From: Salinivirgaceae bacterium
GTDB taxonomy: Bacteria; Bacteroidota; Bacteroidia; Bacteroidales; SZUA-534
DNA: 36,169 nucleotides
Assembly (NCBI GenBank): GCA_030620515.1
Contig: JAUXEM010000013.1
Location: forward strand, 1-36,169
Direction: 5' to 3'
Position 1 is the stretch's first letter. Each line of letters opens with the position of its first letter. Below are positions 16,748-25,298 of the stretch, piece after piece. The notes below the pieces were generated by a model. It ran no database searches, was not told where the DNA came from, and saw only the letters and a program-made list of their open reading frames with translations. Both the position numbers and the translations under genes were made by a program.

Positions 16748-18940
16748 ATGAAACGTATTTCAATTTTTCTTATCGGATTGTTTTTGTTCACTTCATTTGT
16801 TTCAAAAGCTGATGAAGGCATGTGGCTACCAATCCTAATTAATCAGAATATGGCAACCATGACTGAAAAAGGGTTGCAATTATCAGCTGATGATATTTAT
16901 AATATTAATTCATCAAGCTTAAAAGATGCAATAATTGCATTAGATGGTGGAAATTGTACTGGTGAGATAATTTCTGGTGAGGGCTTAGTTTTAACTAACC
17001 ACCATTGTGGATATGGTGAAATTCAAGCGCATAGTTCTAAAGAACATAATTATCTTGCTGATGGTTTTTGGGCAATGAGTAAAAAAGAAGAACTCCCGAA
17101 TCCTGGAAAAACAGCTTCTTTTTTAATTAGAGTAGAAGAAATAACCAAGCAAATATTATCTCAAATACCTGAAACTGCAACACAAGCTGAAAGGAATAAG
17201 TTGGTAGATAGCATTGCAAGCACAATTGCAGATGAGGCAACAAAAGACAGCCACTATAAAGCAGACGTAGAGAGCATGTTTAAAGGAAATGCTTATTACC
17301 TTTTTATTTATGAGGTTTTTCAAGATGTTCGTTTAGTAGGAGCACCACCTGAAACTATTGGAAAATATGGTGCTGATACTGACAACTGGATGTGGCCGCG
17401 CCATACAGCTGACTTTAGTTTGTTTAGAGTGTATATGGGTGCTGATGGCAAACCAGCTCCTTACGCTGAAGATAATGTGCCTATTAAGCCAAAGCATTTT
17501 TTGCCTATTTCAATTGATGGTATTGAAAAAAACGATTTTGCTATGATTATGGGCTATCCTGGTCATACACAACGCTATATGACATCTTATGAATTAAAGT
17601 ATACAATTGAGCATATTAATCCAAATATATCGAAAATTAGAGGGGTTAAGCAAAATGCTTGGAAAGCTGATATGGATAAAGATGTTGATGTTTATATTAA
17701 GTATGCATCAAAATTTGCTCGTTCATCAAACTATTGGAAATATGCAATTGCACAAAACAAAGCTCTTAAAAGACTAGATGTTTATGGGCAAAAACAAGAA
17801 TTAGAAAATGAATTTATTTCTTGGATAAATGAAGATGATGTAAGACTAAAGAAATATGGCTCTGCTCTTTCGTTAATTGAGGACGCCGTAAACACAAGTA
17901 GTGATACTAAAACTGCTCAGTTGTATTTTCGCGAAACACTAATACAAGGAGCGGAAGCGTTTCTATTTGCTCGTAAAGCAAATAAACTTAATAGCGCATT
18001 AATAGCAGTAGATAACGTAGATGCTAGTGTTGACAAATTTAAGACTTTCGCAAAAGCCTTTTTTAAAGATTATAATGCACCAACAGACAAAGCAGCTACT
18101 AAAGTTTTAATAAAACTATTTATTCAAGATGTACCAGAAAAGTATTATCCTGAATATATTAAAACTGTAATACAAGGAAAATATAAAGGCAACGTAGATA
18201 AATATGTAGACGATTTGTTTAAAAAATCGATTTTTGTTGATGAGGTTAAATTGAATGCTTTTCTAGAAAAACCTAGTGCTAAAGCACTAAGTAAAGATCC
18301 TGTATTTTCAGCTTCGGCAAGTATTTTTTCTACTTATTTTATGACTTTTAATATGCAGGAACAAGCAAATCTTAATAAACAAGAAGGTATGCGTTTATTG
18401 GTTAGTGGTTTATTAGAAATGAAATCTGATAAAGTGTTTTATCCTGATGCAAACTCAACTATGCGTTTAACATATGGGTCGGTGGGCGATTACTTTCCAG
18501 CTGATGCAAAACATTACGACTATTTTACCACACTAAAAGGTGTTATGGAGAAAGAAGATCCAGATGTGAAAGAGTTTAATGTACCAGCTAAGCTTAAAGA
18601 GATTTACAAAAATAAAGATTACGGTAGTTATGGCAATGAAGATGGAACAATGAATGTTTGTTTCACTACAAATAATGATATTACTGGCGGAAACTCAGGT
18701 AGTCCGGTAATTAATAGTAAGGGCCAATTAATTGGTTTAGCTTTTGATGGAAACTATGAGGCTATGAGTGGAGATATTGCTTTTGAGCAAGTAATGCAAA
18801 AGTGTATTAACGTTGATATTCGTTATGTTTTATTGCTAATTGATAAATTTGCAGGAGCCCAAAATTTAATAGACGAATTGAATATAGTTAAAACAATGCC
18901 TACCCAGGTAGTTAAGGAAGAAGCTGTACCTGTTCAATAA
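16748..18940 (+). CDS. S46 family dipeptidyl-peptidase (DPP7-like)
   Basis: The 730-aa product has a signal peptide (MKRISIFLIGLFLFTSFVSKA) and the family start DEGMWLP. The catalytic His region is GLVLTNHHCGYGEIQ (about 80-93), and the nucleophile is Ser650 in TGGNSGSPV. Eighteen residues later is Gly668 (FDGNYE); in the Porphyromonas enzymes a Gly there goes with DPP7 and an Arg with DPP11, so a preference for hydrophobic rather than acidic P1 residues is inferred. S46 enzymes take dipeptides from the N-terminus of oligopeptides in the periplasm. It is monocistronic, with a terminator behind it and a palindromic candidate operator in front. Length matches the family. Confidence 0.95.
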   Translation: MKRISIFLIGLFLFTSFVSKADEGMWLPILINQNMATMTEKGLQLSADDIYNINSSSLKDAIIALDGGNCTGEIISGEGLVLTNHHCGYGEIQAHSSKEHNYLADGFWAMSKKEELPNPGKTASFLIRVEEITKQILSQIPETATQAERNKLVDSIASTIADEATKDSHYKADVESMFKGNAYYLFIYEVFQDVRLVGAPPETIGKYGADTDNWMWPRHTADFSLFRVYMGADGKPAPYAEDNVPIKPKHFLPISIDGIEKNDFAMIMGYPGHTQRYMTSYELKYTIEHINPNISKIRGVKQNAWKADMDKDVDVYIKYASKFARSSNYWKYAIAQNKALKRLDVYGQKQELENEFISWINEDDVRLKKYGSALSLIEDAVNTSSDTKTAQLYFRETLIQGAEAFLFARKANKLNSALIAVDNVDASVDKFKTFAKAFFKDYNAPTDKAATKVLIKLFIQDVPEKYYPEYIKTVIQGKYKGNVDKYVDDLFKKSIFVDEVKLNAFLEKPSAKALSKDPVFSASASIFSTYFMTFNMQEQANLNKQEGMRLLVSGLLEMKSDKVFYPDANSTMRLTYGSVGDYFPADAKHYDYFTTLKGVMEKEDPDVKEFNVPAKLKEIYKNKDYGSYGNEDGTMNVCFTTNNDITGGNSGSPVINSKGQLIGLAFDGNYEAMSGDIAFEQVMQKCINVDIRYVLLLIDKFAGAQNLIDELNIVKTMPTQVVKEEAVPVQ

Positions 18941-18969
18941 GAACTAAACACAATACTATAATTAAAGAG

Positions 18970-18996
18970 AGTGTCCGAATAAGGGCACTTTTTTTA
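18970..18996 (+). terminator. Terminator of the S46 peptidase gene
   Basis: AGTGTCC (18970-18976) pairs with GGGCACT (18983-18989, one G-T pair), followed by a seven-base T-run. It lies 30 bp after the stop. Confidence 0.85.
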
Positions 18997-19124
18997 CTGC
19001 AAATTCTATTACAATAGCCCTTTACGCTTTCGTATATATCTTATTTTAAGCCTTTTGTATTGAGAGATATATTTTTCTATATACTTGCTTATTAGGTATA
19101 TATAATCGCACTACCTTCCCGAAT

Positions 19125-19185
19125 AAGTCAGCCTGACTGGCGGCAGAAAGAGCGGGCTCAAACCTGTCTGGCGCAAAGGCATATC
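19125..19185. repeat. Degenerate copy of the CCTGTCTGCC repeat family
   Basis: On the minus strand CCAGACAGGTTTGAGCCCG followed by CTGCCGCCAG closely matches the perfect palindrome at 25015-25063. The ORF-track entry 19046-19258 runs through it and is probably not a gene. Confidence 0.65.
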
Positions 19186-19254
19186 TCATAATATAACATG
19201 CTATTGTATAACTAGTTACCATAAATAATGCTAAATAAATAATTTTTGAAATAG

Positions 19255-19485
19255 CCAAATAATGAAGTATTTTGCATTTTTCCTAATCCTTGTAAGAATA
19301 TAATTAGTGTTGAAACAAACAGTAACTTTATAATTAAACAACTTAATATAAACAATTTATCAGAACAATTAATTTTATAAAAAACGAACAAGAAAATGAA
19401 TGTCTCCGCTTTGAATGAGGGTGTTTATATTTTAATAGAGGGCAATGCTGGTACGTTCAGAAAAAATATAAGAAAAACTAATTAA
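19255..19485 (+). pseudogene. Relic of a T9SS C-terminal sorting domain
   Basis: Reading in one frame from 19255 gives NEVFCIFPNPCKNIISVE, then NSNFIIKQLNINNLSEQLIL, a TAA stop, then KTNKKMNVSALNEGVYILIE and a basic end FRKNIRKTN. This is the pattern of a type A sorting domain: [IV]-x-PNP near its start, a beta sandwich, then L-x-x-G-VY and a basic C-terminus. The in-frame TAA sits where Tyr is usual. A TAG precedes the block, so the cargo protein is gone. The tail from ATG 19396 could still be translated as 29 residues, and its stop TAA overlaps the ATG of the zinc-ribbon gene (TAATG). Confidence 0.75.
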
Positions 19486-19643
19486 TGAACTACTCCTGTA
19501 AAAAATGCCAGTGGACTGGCTCAGAAAAAGAATTGGAATACGATGATGTTGATACTTGCGGGGGGAACGACAAAATTGAAATGTGCCCAAATTGTGGTAG
19601 CTATGAGGTGAAAATCGTTAACGATTCAACCAACGTAAAATAA
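19485..19643 (+). CDS. Small zinc-ribbon protein (52 aa)
   Basis: This gene is too short for the ORF track. It encodes MNYSCKKCQWTGSEKELEYD, a middle with one more Cys, and IEMCPNCGSYEVKIVND. The two knuckles CKKC and CPNC about 30 residues apart suit one structural zinc. It shares one base with the stop of the sorting-domain relic (TAATG), so it may be translated by coupling or may have been its own gene before the relic decayed. Its role is unknown; small zinc ribbons often bind nucleic acid or a protein partner. Codon use looks normal and the frame is uninterrupted. Confidence 0.7.
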   Translation: MNYSCKKCQWTGSEKELEYDDVDTCGGNDKIEMCPNCGSYEVKIVNDSTNVK

Positions 19644-19925
19644 CAATATATTTCTTTCTTGTAGTCAATTATTATGAAATATGCTACCCTAAGCTATCTT
19701 AGGATGATTGGGATTTTATACAAAATATTTACGCGTAAACTTTACAAAAACAGAATCGTACTTATGAAAATTTGGCTTACATAGCAATAAAATGAATTGT
19801 AAATTTTTAAAGCACATCTAGTTTTAAACTATGCAGCTAATTTTTTGTATAAACTCACCATCACGCTCCACGAGCTTCCCCAATGACACATAAAAACAAT
19901 CTGCATTTTATACTTTTAAAATTTA
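19644..19925. other. Intergenic stretch without recognised feature
   Basis: AT-rich spacer between the zinc-ribbon gene and the convergent helicase gene. A 36-codon plus-strand ORF from 19674 has no recognisable homology pattern, and no strong terminator was found. Confidence 0.45.
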
Positions 19926-21251
19926 TCAAATAAGGCTAACCCTAACTTTTTTTTTCTTTAGTTTCGTATTTGTAACCACTTCAATAACACTCTCCGCTTT
20001 ACTAGCAGCAACACCAACAAAAGCACAATCTTGTTTAATTTCGATAATGCCCAACTCGTCTTTATTAAGTTTTCCTTGCTTAAAGAATAAGCCTGCAATA
20101 TCGCCTTTAGATATTTTATCTTTCCTGCCACCTGAAATATACAAAGTCTGCCATTGTGTTTCATTCGGATTTTGCATCTTCTGAATCTCTTCAGTTTTAT
20201 AACTTTTAGGATTTAATTCTTGAATAAAATCAGGCAACTCATCTTTCTCCCAAAGTAAAATATAAGCCGTTCCATCTTTTTTCATTCGAGCCGTTCTACC
20301 ATTTCGGTGGGTAAACTCCTTGCTTTTAAGTGGAATATGATAATGAATAATAAACTTTAACTCAGGAATATCGATACCACGAGCAGCCAAATCGGTAGCA
20401 ACCAAAAGCTGATGTGTTCCGTTACGAAACTTAATTAAAGCACGCTCCCTGTCAACTTGCTCCATACTACCATGAAAACAACCATGGCTCATTCTATTTA
20501 CTGTTAGATATTCGCTAACTCGATTAATAGTTTCCTTAAAACTACAAAACACTATCCCAGGTTGGTCGCCTAATTGTTCAAGCAAATCAGTTAATGTATC
20601 CAGCTTATCCTTTTCAGGAGAAAGAATAGTTTTAATAGTTAGACTCACAACACCATCGTCCAAGTAATCAATATAAAGAGGGTTTTTTAGCTTAACAAAA
20701 TCAGGAATCTTAACTTTTTGAGTAGCAGAGGTTAGAATTCTTTTTTCCACATTTTGTAGGGCCTGAGCAATTTCTGTCATTTCATTTTCAAAACCCACTT
20801 CTAACGACTTGTCAAATTCATCGAGCACAAGCGTTTTAACGCTTTTACCAGAAAAGTTCTCTCTTCGTAAATGGTCAGCGATTCTACCTGGAGTACCAAC
20901 AAGAATAGCTGGTCTATGCTTAATGTCAATTTTATCGAGCGAGCCTGAACGACCACCATAAACAGAATTTGCCTTAAATCCCGTACCCATCTGGCGAATT
21001 ACTTGTTCTATTTGAATAGCTAATTCCCTAGATGGCACAATAATAAGTGCTTGAACTTCTTTACAATCAGTATCAAGATTCTGAATTATTGGTAATAAAA
21101 AAGCTAGTGTTTTACCAGTACCTGTTGGTGATAGTAAAACTATTTCATTATTAGAATGTATAGCTAAGCCTGCTTCTTCTTGCATTGCATTTAGCTTTTC
21201 AATACCAAACTTATCGAGAATTTCTTTTTGATTTTTTATAGTACTTACCAT
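19926..21251 (-). CDS. dbpA: DEAD-box RNA helicase, DbpA-like
   Basis: The 441-aa product has a Q-motif (FGIEKLNAMQEEA, about 15-27), Walker A SPTGTGKT (41-48), motif II DEFD (144-147, the second Asp kept but Ala replaced by Phe), SAT (175-177) and HRNGRTAR. A C-terminal DbpA RNA-binding domain (WQTLYISGGRKDKISKGDI onward, about 365-441) is of the type that in E. coli DbpA targets 23S rRNA hairpin 92. It therefore probably assists large-subunit ribosome assembly. It stands alone. DEFD in place of DEAD is, from memory, seen in several Bacteroidota relatives and should not abolish ATPase activity. Confidence 0.93.
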   Translation of the reverse strand: MVSTIKNQKEILDKFGIEKLNAMQEEAGLAIHSNNEIVLLSPTGTGKTLAFLLPIIQNLDTDCKEVQALIIVPSRELAIQIEQVIRQMGTGFKANSVYGGRSGSLDKIDIKHRPAILVGTPGRIADHLRRENFSGKSVKTLVLDEFDKSLEVGFENEMTEIAQALQNVEKRILTSATQKVKIPDFVKLKNPLYIDYLDDGVVSLTIKTILSPEKDKLDTLTDLLEQLGDQPGIVFCSFKETINRVSEYLTVNRMSHGCFHGSMEQVDRERALIKFRNGTHQLLVATDLAARGIDIPELKFIIHYHIPLKSKEFTHRNGRTARMKKDGTAYILLWEKDELPDFIQELNPKSYKTEEIQKMQNPNETQWQTLYISGGRKDKISKGDIAGLFFKQGKLNKDELGIIEIKQDCAFVGVAASKAESVIEVVTNTKLKKKKVRVSLI

Positions 21252-21309
21252 TTTGCAAATGTAAGGTTAATTCAAGTTAATTGAGATTTTAATAACAAAG
21301 GAATATAAC

Positions 21310-21954
21310 TTATTTTGAAAAAGATATTAGTCTATCTTCTATCGTTACTTTAGAAAACCCTATTTCACTCTTAATCCATTCAATAGTATTCCTATGGTAA
21401 AAAAATACATGTGTATCATCGTTTTTATAATACCATTTATGAAAATCAATACTTTCATCATATATATCAGTCATACAATATAATATACCACCTAATTGTA
21501 ATGCATTATTTAATATTATAAATTCTTTTTTAGGATTTAATAAGTGTTCTATAACTTCGCAGCAAGCTATGTATTTATACTTACTTTCTAGCAATTCAGG
21601 GTAATTGTGAAAAAAGGGGTCGTATTGTTTAATGGAATATCCATGGTCCGTTAATATTTTAGAAATTACCGGTCCTGTTCCAGCGCCAAAGTCAAGACCT
21701 TTATCATCTTTAGTGTATTTACTTAGTATGGCATTTGTAATGGGCGAAACAAAATTTTGATAACCCTTATTCTCTACATCATTATTGTGTTCCTCGTATC
21801 TGGCTTTCTCGTCATTTGAATTGAGCCTAAGGTTTTCATCTACATAAATACCACTACAATTTTTGCATTGGTAATATAATCGTTTCTTAAACTGATAAAA
21901 AATTTCACCAGAACTTTGGCATAAAGGACAAATGTTTTGAGAATTACTCGACAT
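21310..21954 (-). CDS. Class I SAM-dependent methyltransferase with N-terminal zinc ribbon
   Basis: With the start at Met14 of the ORF-track entry, the product is 214 aa. It opens with two CxxC knuckles (CPLCQSSG and CKNCSGIY) and continues with a methyltransferase core: GLDFGAGTGPVISKIL (motif I), QYDPFF, then CCEVIEHLLNPKKEF typical of the Methyltransf_23 group, and CMTDIYDE. This layout resembles proteins that methylate sugars or lipids; the substrate is unknown. I prefer the start at 21954 because the upstream ATG at 21993 lies inside a dispersed inverted-repeat element. It is separated from the trmB operon by that element. Confidence 0.83.
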   Translation of the reverse strand: MSSNSQNICPLCQSSGEIFYQFKKRLYYQCKNCSGIYVDENLRLNSNDEKARYEEHNNDVENKGYQNFVSPITNAILSKYTKDDKGLDFGAGTGPVISKILTDHGYSIKQYDPFFHNYPELLESKYKYIACCEVIEHLLNPKKEFIILNNALQLGGILYCMTDIYDESIDFHKWYYKNDDTHVFFYHRNTIEWIKSEIGFSKVTIEDRLISFSK

Positions 21955-21986
21955 AAAAACTAGTTTATAGTAACCATTCAAAAATG

Positions 21987-22102
21987 AGTTCACTCCGGAA
22001 AGTCATCGGATGAATATGTTAATAAAGTATTTAACTAAAGTGTGACAATTAATTAAGAATTAATTAGATAACTAAATATACATTTTCTATTCGGAGTGCT
22101 CT
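21987..22102. repeat. Inverted-repeat element carrying the GTCATCGGATGA motif
   Basis: CACTCCG (21991-21997) pairs with CGGAGTG (22092-22098). Inside, GTCATCGGATGA (22002-22013) and the following TGTTAATAA resemble the left arm of the repeat at 33514-33592. It sits in the gap between the ATL gene and the methyltransferase gene. Confidence 0.5.
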
Positions 22103-22181
22103 CAATAATACACATTAAATTATAAGATGAATTAAATATATTTATAGTTCTCTATGTAAGGTGTATATAATAATTTTCCAC

Positions 22182-22511
22182 TTAAAGTTCTGTATTTGGA
22201 TTCCAAAATATATCTTTAAAATTTAGAATTGTGTTGTCTTCAATAATAGCGCCTTCGCATTCTAATAATTCTTGCATGGTGTTAGAACCATCAAAAAAGT
22301 GTTTGCCCGTTAGCTCTCCATTCCTATTAACCACACGGTGTGCCGGAACAAATTCTATTTGCGTGCTTGAACCGTTCATGGCATAACCAACCATCCGCGA
22401 CGATTGTGGCGAACCAACATAGCGTGCAAGAGCACCATAACTAGTAACTCGTCCTTGAGGTATTAATCGGGTTACTTGATAAACCTTGTCAAAAAAGCCT
22501 GTATCACTCAT
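22182..22511 (-). CDS. Alkyltransferase-like protein (MGMT family, no catalytic Cys)
   Basis: The 109-aa product is the C-terminal DNA-binding module of O6-alkylguanine-DNA methyltransferases. The helix-turn-helix (VTSYGALARYVGSPQSSRMV) contains the Arg finger that flips the base, and the active-site motif reads VPAHRVV, with Ala57 in place of the alkyl-accepting Cys. Such alkyltransferase-like proteins bind O6-alkylguanine and hand it to nucleotide excision repair rather than repairing it themselves. Its start overlaps the 3' end of trmB by 8 bp, so the two are translationally linked. Confidence 0.92.
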   Translation of the reverse strand: MSDTGFFDKVYQVTRLIPQGRVTSYGALARYVGSPQSSRMVGYAMNGSSTQIEFVPAHRVVNRNGELTGKHFFDGSNTMQELLECEGAIIEDNTILNFKDIFWNPNTEL

Positions 22512-23214
22512 CTTCTTGTATTAGCGGCTCAATTAATACCTTATCTTTAGGTAGCCTGAAGCTTACATAATTAATGGTATCTCCGTCGTCAATATGTAAA
22601 CGTTCGTAGTGAGTTTGAATACTCAATATTTCGTCAGTCCAATTTTCTTTGTAAAGATTATTGGTATTTTTAATAATTTCTAACTCGTTTAGTTTTATAA
22701 GTTCAAGCGTGTATTCATACAAAAAAGTGCTATCCGATTTTAGATGTACAATTCCATTATCCTTTAATAAGAGTTGATATTTTTTTAAAAAAACTGATGA
22801 GGTAAGTCGTTTATTTGCTCTGCGCTTTTTCATTTGTGGATCAGGAAAAGTAATCCATATCTCATCAATTTCATCAAGAGCAAAAAATGAATTTATAAGT
22901 TCAATGCGTGTTCGCAAAAAACCAACATTATTTAAATGTTTTTCATTACTATCAGTTGCTCCCTTCCAAATACGGGCTCCTTTTATATCAACACCAACAA
23001 AGTTTTTATTTGAGAATAATTGTCCCAATCCAACAGTATATTCTCCTTTGCCACAACCAAATTCAACAACTATTGGGTTTTTGTTTTTAAAGAAATTGGA
23101 ACACCATTTTCCTTTTAATGAATGACTATGTGAAACATATTCTTCAACTTCTGGCTCAACAACATGCTTGTATTCAGCAATTTGCTGAAATTTTTGCAGT
23201 TTTCTTTTTCCCAC
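22504..23214 (-). CDS. trmB: tRNA (guanine-N7-)-methyltransferase
   Basis: TrmB makes m7G46 in the variable loop of many tRNAs. The 236-aa product has motif I VEFGCGKGEYT (about 49-59), FVGVDIKGARIWKGA, and the signature WITFPDPQMKKRRANKRL with the substrate-binding FPDP. The N-terminal extension is basic. It is third in the operon ricT-gldH-trmB-atl, 29 bp after gldH and overlapping the next gene by 8 bp. Length is normal for the Bacteroidota form. Confidence 0.96.
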   Translation of the reverse strand: MGKRKLQKFQQIAEYKHVVEPEVEEYVSHSHSLKGKWCSNFFKNKNPIVVEFGCGKGEYTVGLGQLFSNKNFVGVDIKGARIWKGATDSNEKHLNNVGFLRTRIELINSFFALDEIDEIWITFPDPQMKKRRANKRLTSSVFLKKYQLLLKDNGIVHLKSDSTFLYEYTLELIKLNELEIIKNTNNLYKENWTDEILSIQTHYERLHIDDGDTINYVSFRLPKDKVLIEPLIQEDE

Positions 23215-23243
23215 TTCAACTACATTTAAACTAAAAATATTAT

Positions 23244-23714
23244 TTATTTTACTGCCTTCTCAATAATAATTCCCGCATCAAGAACATAAGGGAGAATATC
23301 AGATCGCATAGCCTGCTCTATCTCAAAAGAATAAACCCCTGTATAAGGAAACTTAATATATTTGCGATATACTATTTTATTCGACCAAATATTTCCAAAG
23401 CCTTTCCCTAACCATTCACCATCCGGTTTTGCTAAAATACATTCGAGTGTATCGCGTGTATTTATTTCATTGGGAAACGCAGTATTTACAAATAAAAACA
23501 AATTACTATGTTCGTACTGCCCGGTTATTCTAGTATTAAAAAATATATGATAAATCTGATTTGTATCTGTAATATTAACATTAAAAGTAAGTGTACTATC
23601 CTTATGCCAAGCTTCATTTTCAAAATCGTGGTTCATTTCATAAACCACATTTTGTGTACAGCTAATTAATCCAAATATAAGGATTATACTAAATACAAGG
23701 CTATTTGTCTTCAT
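23244..23714 (-). CDS. gldH: Gliding motility lipoprotein GldH
   Basis: The 156-aa lipoprotein has lipobox LISC (Cys19) and the GldH pattern NVVYEMNHDFENEAWHKDS early and LAKPDGEWLGKGFGNIWSNK late. In Flavobacterium GldH is one of the lipoproteins needed for gliding and is tied to T9SS function. Many non-gliding Bacteroidota also keep it, so motility is not proven by this gene. Its start overlaps the end of ricT by 14 bp. The ricT-gldH pairing is, from memory, conserved across the phylum. Confidence 0.92.
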   Translation of the reverse strand: MKTNSLVFSIILIFGLISCTQNVVYEMNHDFENEAWHKDSTLTFNVNITDTNQIYHIFFNTRITGQYEHSNLFLFVNTAFPNEINTRDTLECILAKPDGEWLGKGFGNIWSNKIVYRKYIKFPYTGVYSFEIEQAMRSDILPYVLDAGIIIEKAVK

Positions 23715-24840
23715 TTCTCCTAGGTGGTTTTCTGCGTTTTTTCTTTTTATTCTTTTTAGGACTTTTTTGATCGAACCGAGTTAAACTCTCTTGTCCAACA
23801 ACATTTTTAAAATCAAGAGTTTCAGCCTCAGCTATATTCACTTTTTCAATTTCTGCCTCAGGTTTTTCACCTCGCTTATTCTTTTCAATAATCTCTTTTA
23901 CTCTCTCAACAGCTAAAGGCATAAAAGAAGTTTTAACGCCATTGTCAAAAGCATACCACATAATACCTCTAAAAACATCCGTTTTCATATGAATAGCTCT
24001 ACCTTGCTCCGTCTCTAATCGTATCTCTGTTGATGGGAAGTCTTTGCGTTCGTCCATGTAAGCATCTATCTCGTAATTTAAACAACACTTTAGCTTACTG
24101 CACTGACCTGCAAGCTTTTGTGGGTTTAATGAAAGCTCTTGATAGCGAGCAGCATTGGTTGTTACCGAAACAAACTTATTAACAAAAGTAGCACAGCAAA
24201 GCTCACGTCCACAAGATCCTATTCCTCCAATTCTTCCAGCTTCTTGTCTTGCACCAATTTGACGCATCTCTACTCTAATTCTAAATCGATCGGCCAATAC
24301 TTTAATCAATTGGCGAAAATCGACACGTTCATCGGCTATGTAGTAAAATATGGCTTTTGTTTTATCGCCTTGATATTCTACATCACCAATCTTCATGTTA
24401 AGCTTTAAGTCACTGGCAATTTTTCTCGACTCAATCATGGTTTCGTGCTCCATACCAATAGCCTCTTTCCATTTATCAATGTCGTTTGGCTTAGCTTTAC
24501 GATATACTGTTTTTAAATCGGATGTAGATTGTTTCAGTTTCCTAAGCTGGTGCATAACCAAGGCACCTTTTAACGAAACAATTCCAATGTCGTGACCTGG
24601 CGATGCTTCAACAGCAACAATATCACCCGTTTCTATACGAATACCACCTGTGTTGCTAAAGTAACCTTTGCGTGTATTCTTAAACCGAACTTCGTAAATC
24701 TCCTCATTAGCTATCTGTATTGGTGTGTTGTTTAACCAGTCGAACACATTCAATTTACCTGCGTAAGATATTTTACAGTTTGTTGTAGCTTCGGAGTCAA
24801 TATTTTTTAGCGGTAATCCGCGTGAGTATTCATCGTGCAT
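23701..24840 (-). CDS. ricT: RicT/YaaT-like PSP1-domain protein
   Basis: The 379-aa product contains a PSP1 C-terminal domain. The conserved cysteines are visible in SCGRELCC and GQCSKLKCCLNYE; in the Bacillus RicAFT complex such cysteines hold Fe-S clusters and the complex affects RNase Y activity. RicA and RicF are not in this window, so its role here is inferred from the family only. The C-terminus is a lysine-rich tail (KKNKKKKRRKPPRR) that may bind RNA. It is the first gene of the operon with gldH, trmB and atl. A 19-nt palindrome lies in its leader. Confidence 0.92.
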   Translation of the reverse strand: MHDEYSRGLPLKNIDSEATTNCKISYAGKLNVFDWLNNTPIQIANEEIYEVRFKNTRKGYFSNTGGIRIETGDIVAVEASPGHDIGIVSLKGALVMHQLRKLKQSTSDLKTVYRKAKPNDIDKWKEAIGMEHETMIESRKIASDLKLNMKIGDVEYQGDKTKAIFYYIADERVDFRQLIKVLADRFRIRVEMRQIGARQEAGRIGGIGSCGRELCCATFVNKFVSVTTNAARYQELSLNPQKLAGQCSKLKCCLNYEIDAYMDERKDFPSTEIRLETEQGRAIHMKTDVFRGIMWYAFDNGVKTSFMPLAVERVKEIIEKNKRGEKPEAEIEKVNIAEAETLDFKNVVGQESLTRFDQKSPKKNKKKKRRKPPRRNEDK

Positions 24841-24859
24841 TTTTATATATAGTTTTGTT

Positions 24860-24878
24860 ATTGTCTGAAACAGACAAT
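24860..24878 (-). promoter_or_regulatory. Palindrome in the ricT leader
   Basis: ATTGTCTGaaaCAGACAAT is a perfect 8-bp stem with a 3-nt loop, 20 bp before the ricT start. It could be an RNA hairpin or an operator. Confidence 0.4.
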
Positions 24879-25298
24879 TCCTAAATTAACTGGTAAAGAT
24901 AATAATTAATTACAACGGTGAAAACCTCATAGAGAAGCAACAATTTTCAGAATAGCTTAGCAAATAATAAGTACTTAACTATCGTATAATAATAGCACGT
25001 TACATTTTGAGACCTGCCTTGGCGGCAGACAGGTTTGAACCCGTCCTGTCTGCCGCCAAGGCAAGCGAAAAAAATGCAGTTTTCTTGCAGAGGCTAGTTA
25101 GTATTTAATTACAACCACACGAAAGATTCGTGCGTTAACGGGCTTGGACAAGTGCCGATTGCAAATCCGCGCCATTAGTATGTCTGACAAAGGCAGTTTC
25201 CGAAGACCCAAAGTATGTATTCGCAACGACCACTAAAAGAAAATTTAAAACCCCAAATCAAATTAAGACTTGAGGTTTATCATATTGTTAGAATAAGA
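24879..25298. other. Gene-free stretch between ricT and the C1 peptidase gene
   Basis: No gene is supported; the ORF at 25215-25412 is a shadow. It contains the perfect palindrome at 25015-25063, the small hairpin CACGAAagaTTCGTG near 25120, and a GC-richer segment (25135-25180) with the partly symmetric GATTGCAAATCCG. Confidence 0.6.
25015..25063. repeat. Perfect 19-bp-arm palindrome (best copy of a dispersed family)
   Basis: TGCCTTGGCGGCAGACAGG (25015-25033) and CCTGTCTGCCGCCAAGGCA (25045-25063) are exact reverse complements around an 11-nt loop. Degenerate relatives occur at 14582-14599, 14645-14665, 14856-14875 and 19125-19185. Its GC content is far above the surroundings. Confidence 0.9.

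Noticed and set aside
19046-19258. 70-aa minus-strand ORF in the track.
   Set aside because: Its middle (RFEPALSAASQADL) is a translation of a dispersed repeat, similar to the one in the ORF at 14666-14899.
19674-19784. 36-codon plus-strand ORF, considered as a remnant of an acetyltransferase.
   Set aside because: The resemblance needed several frameshifts and was too weak.
21955-21993. Upstream start of the zinc-ribbon methyltransferase.
   Set aside because: It lies inside an inverted-repeat element; the ATG at 21954 directly precedes the conserved part.
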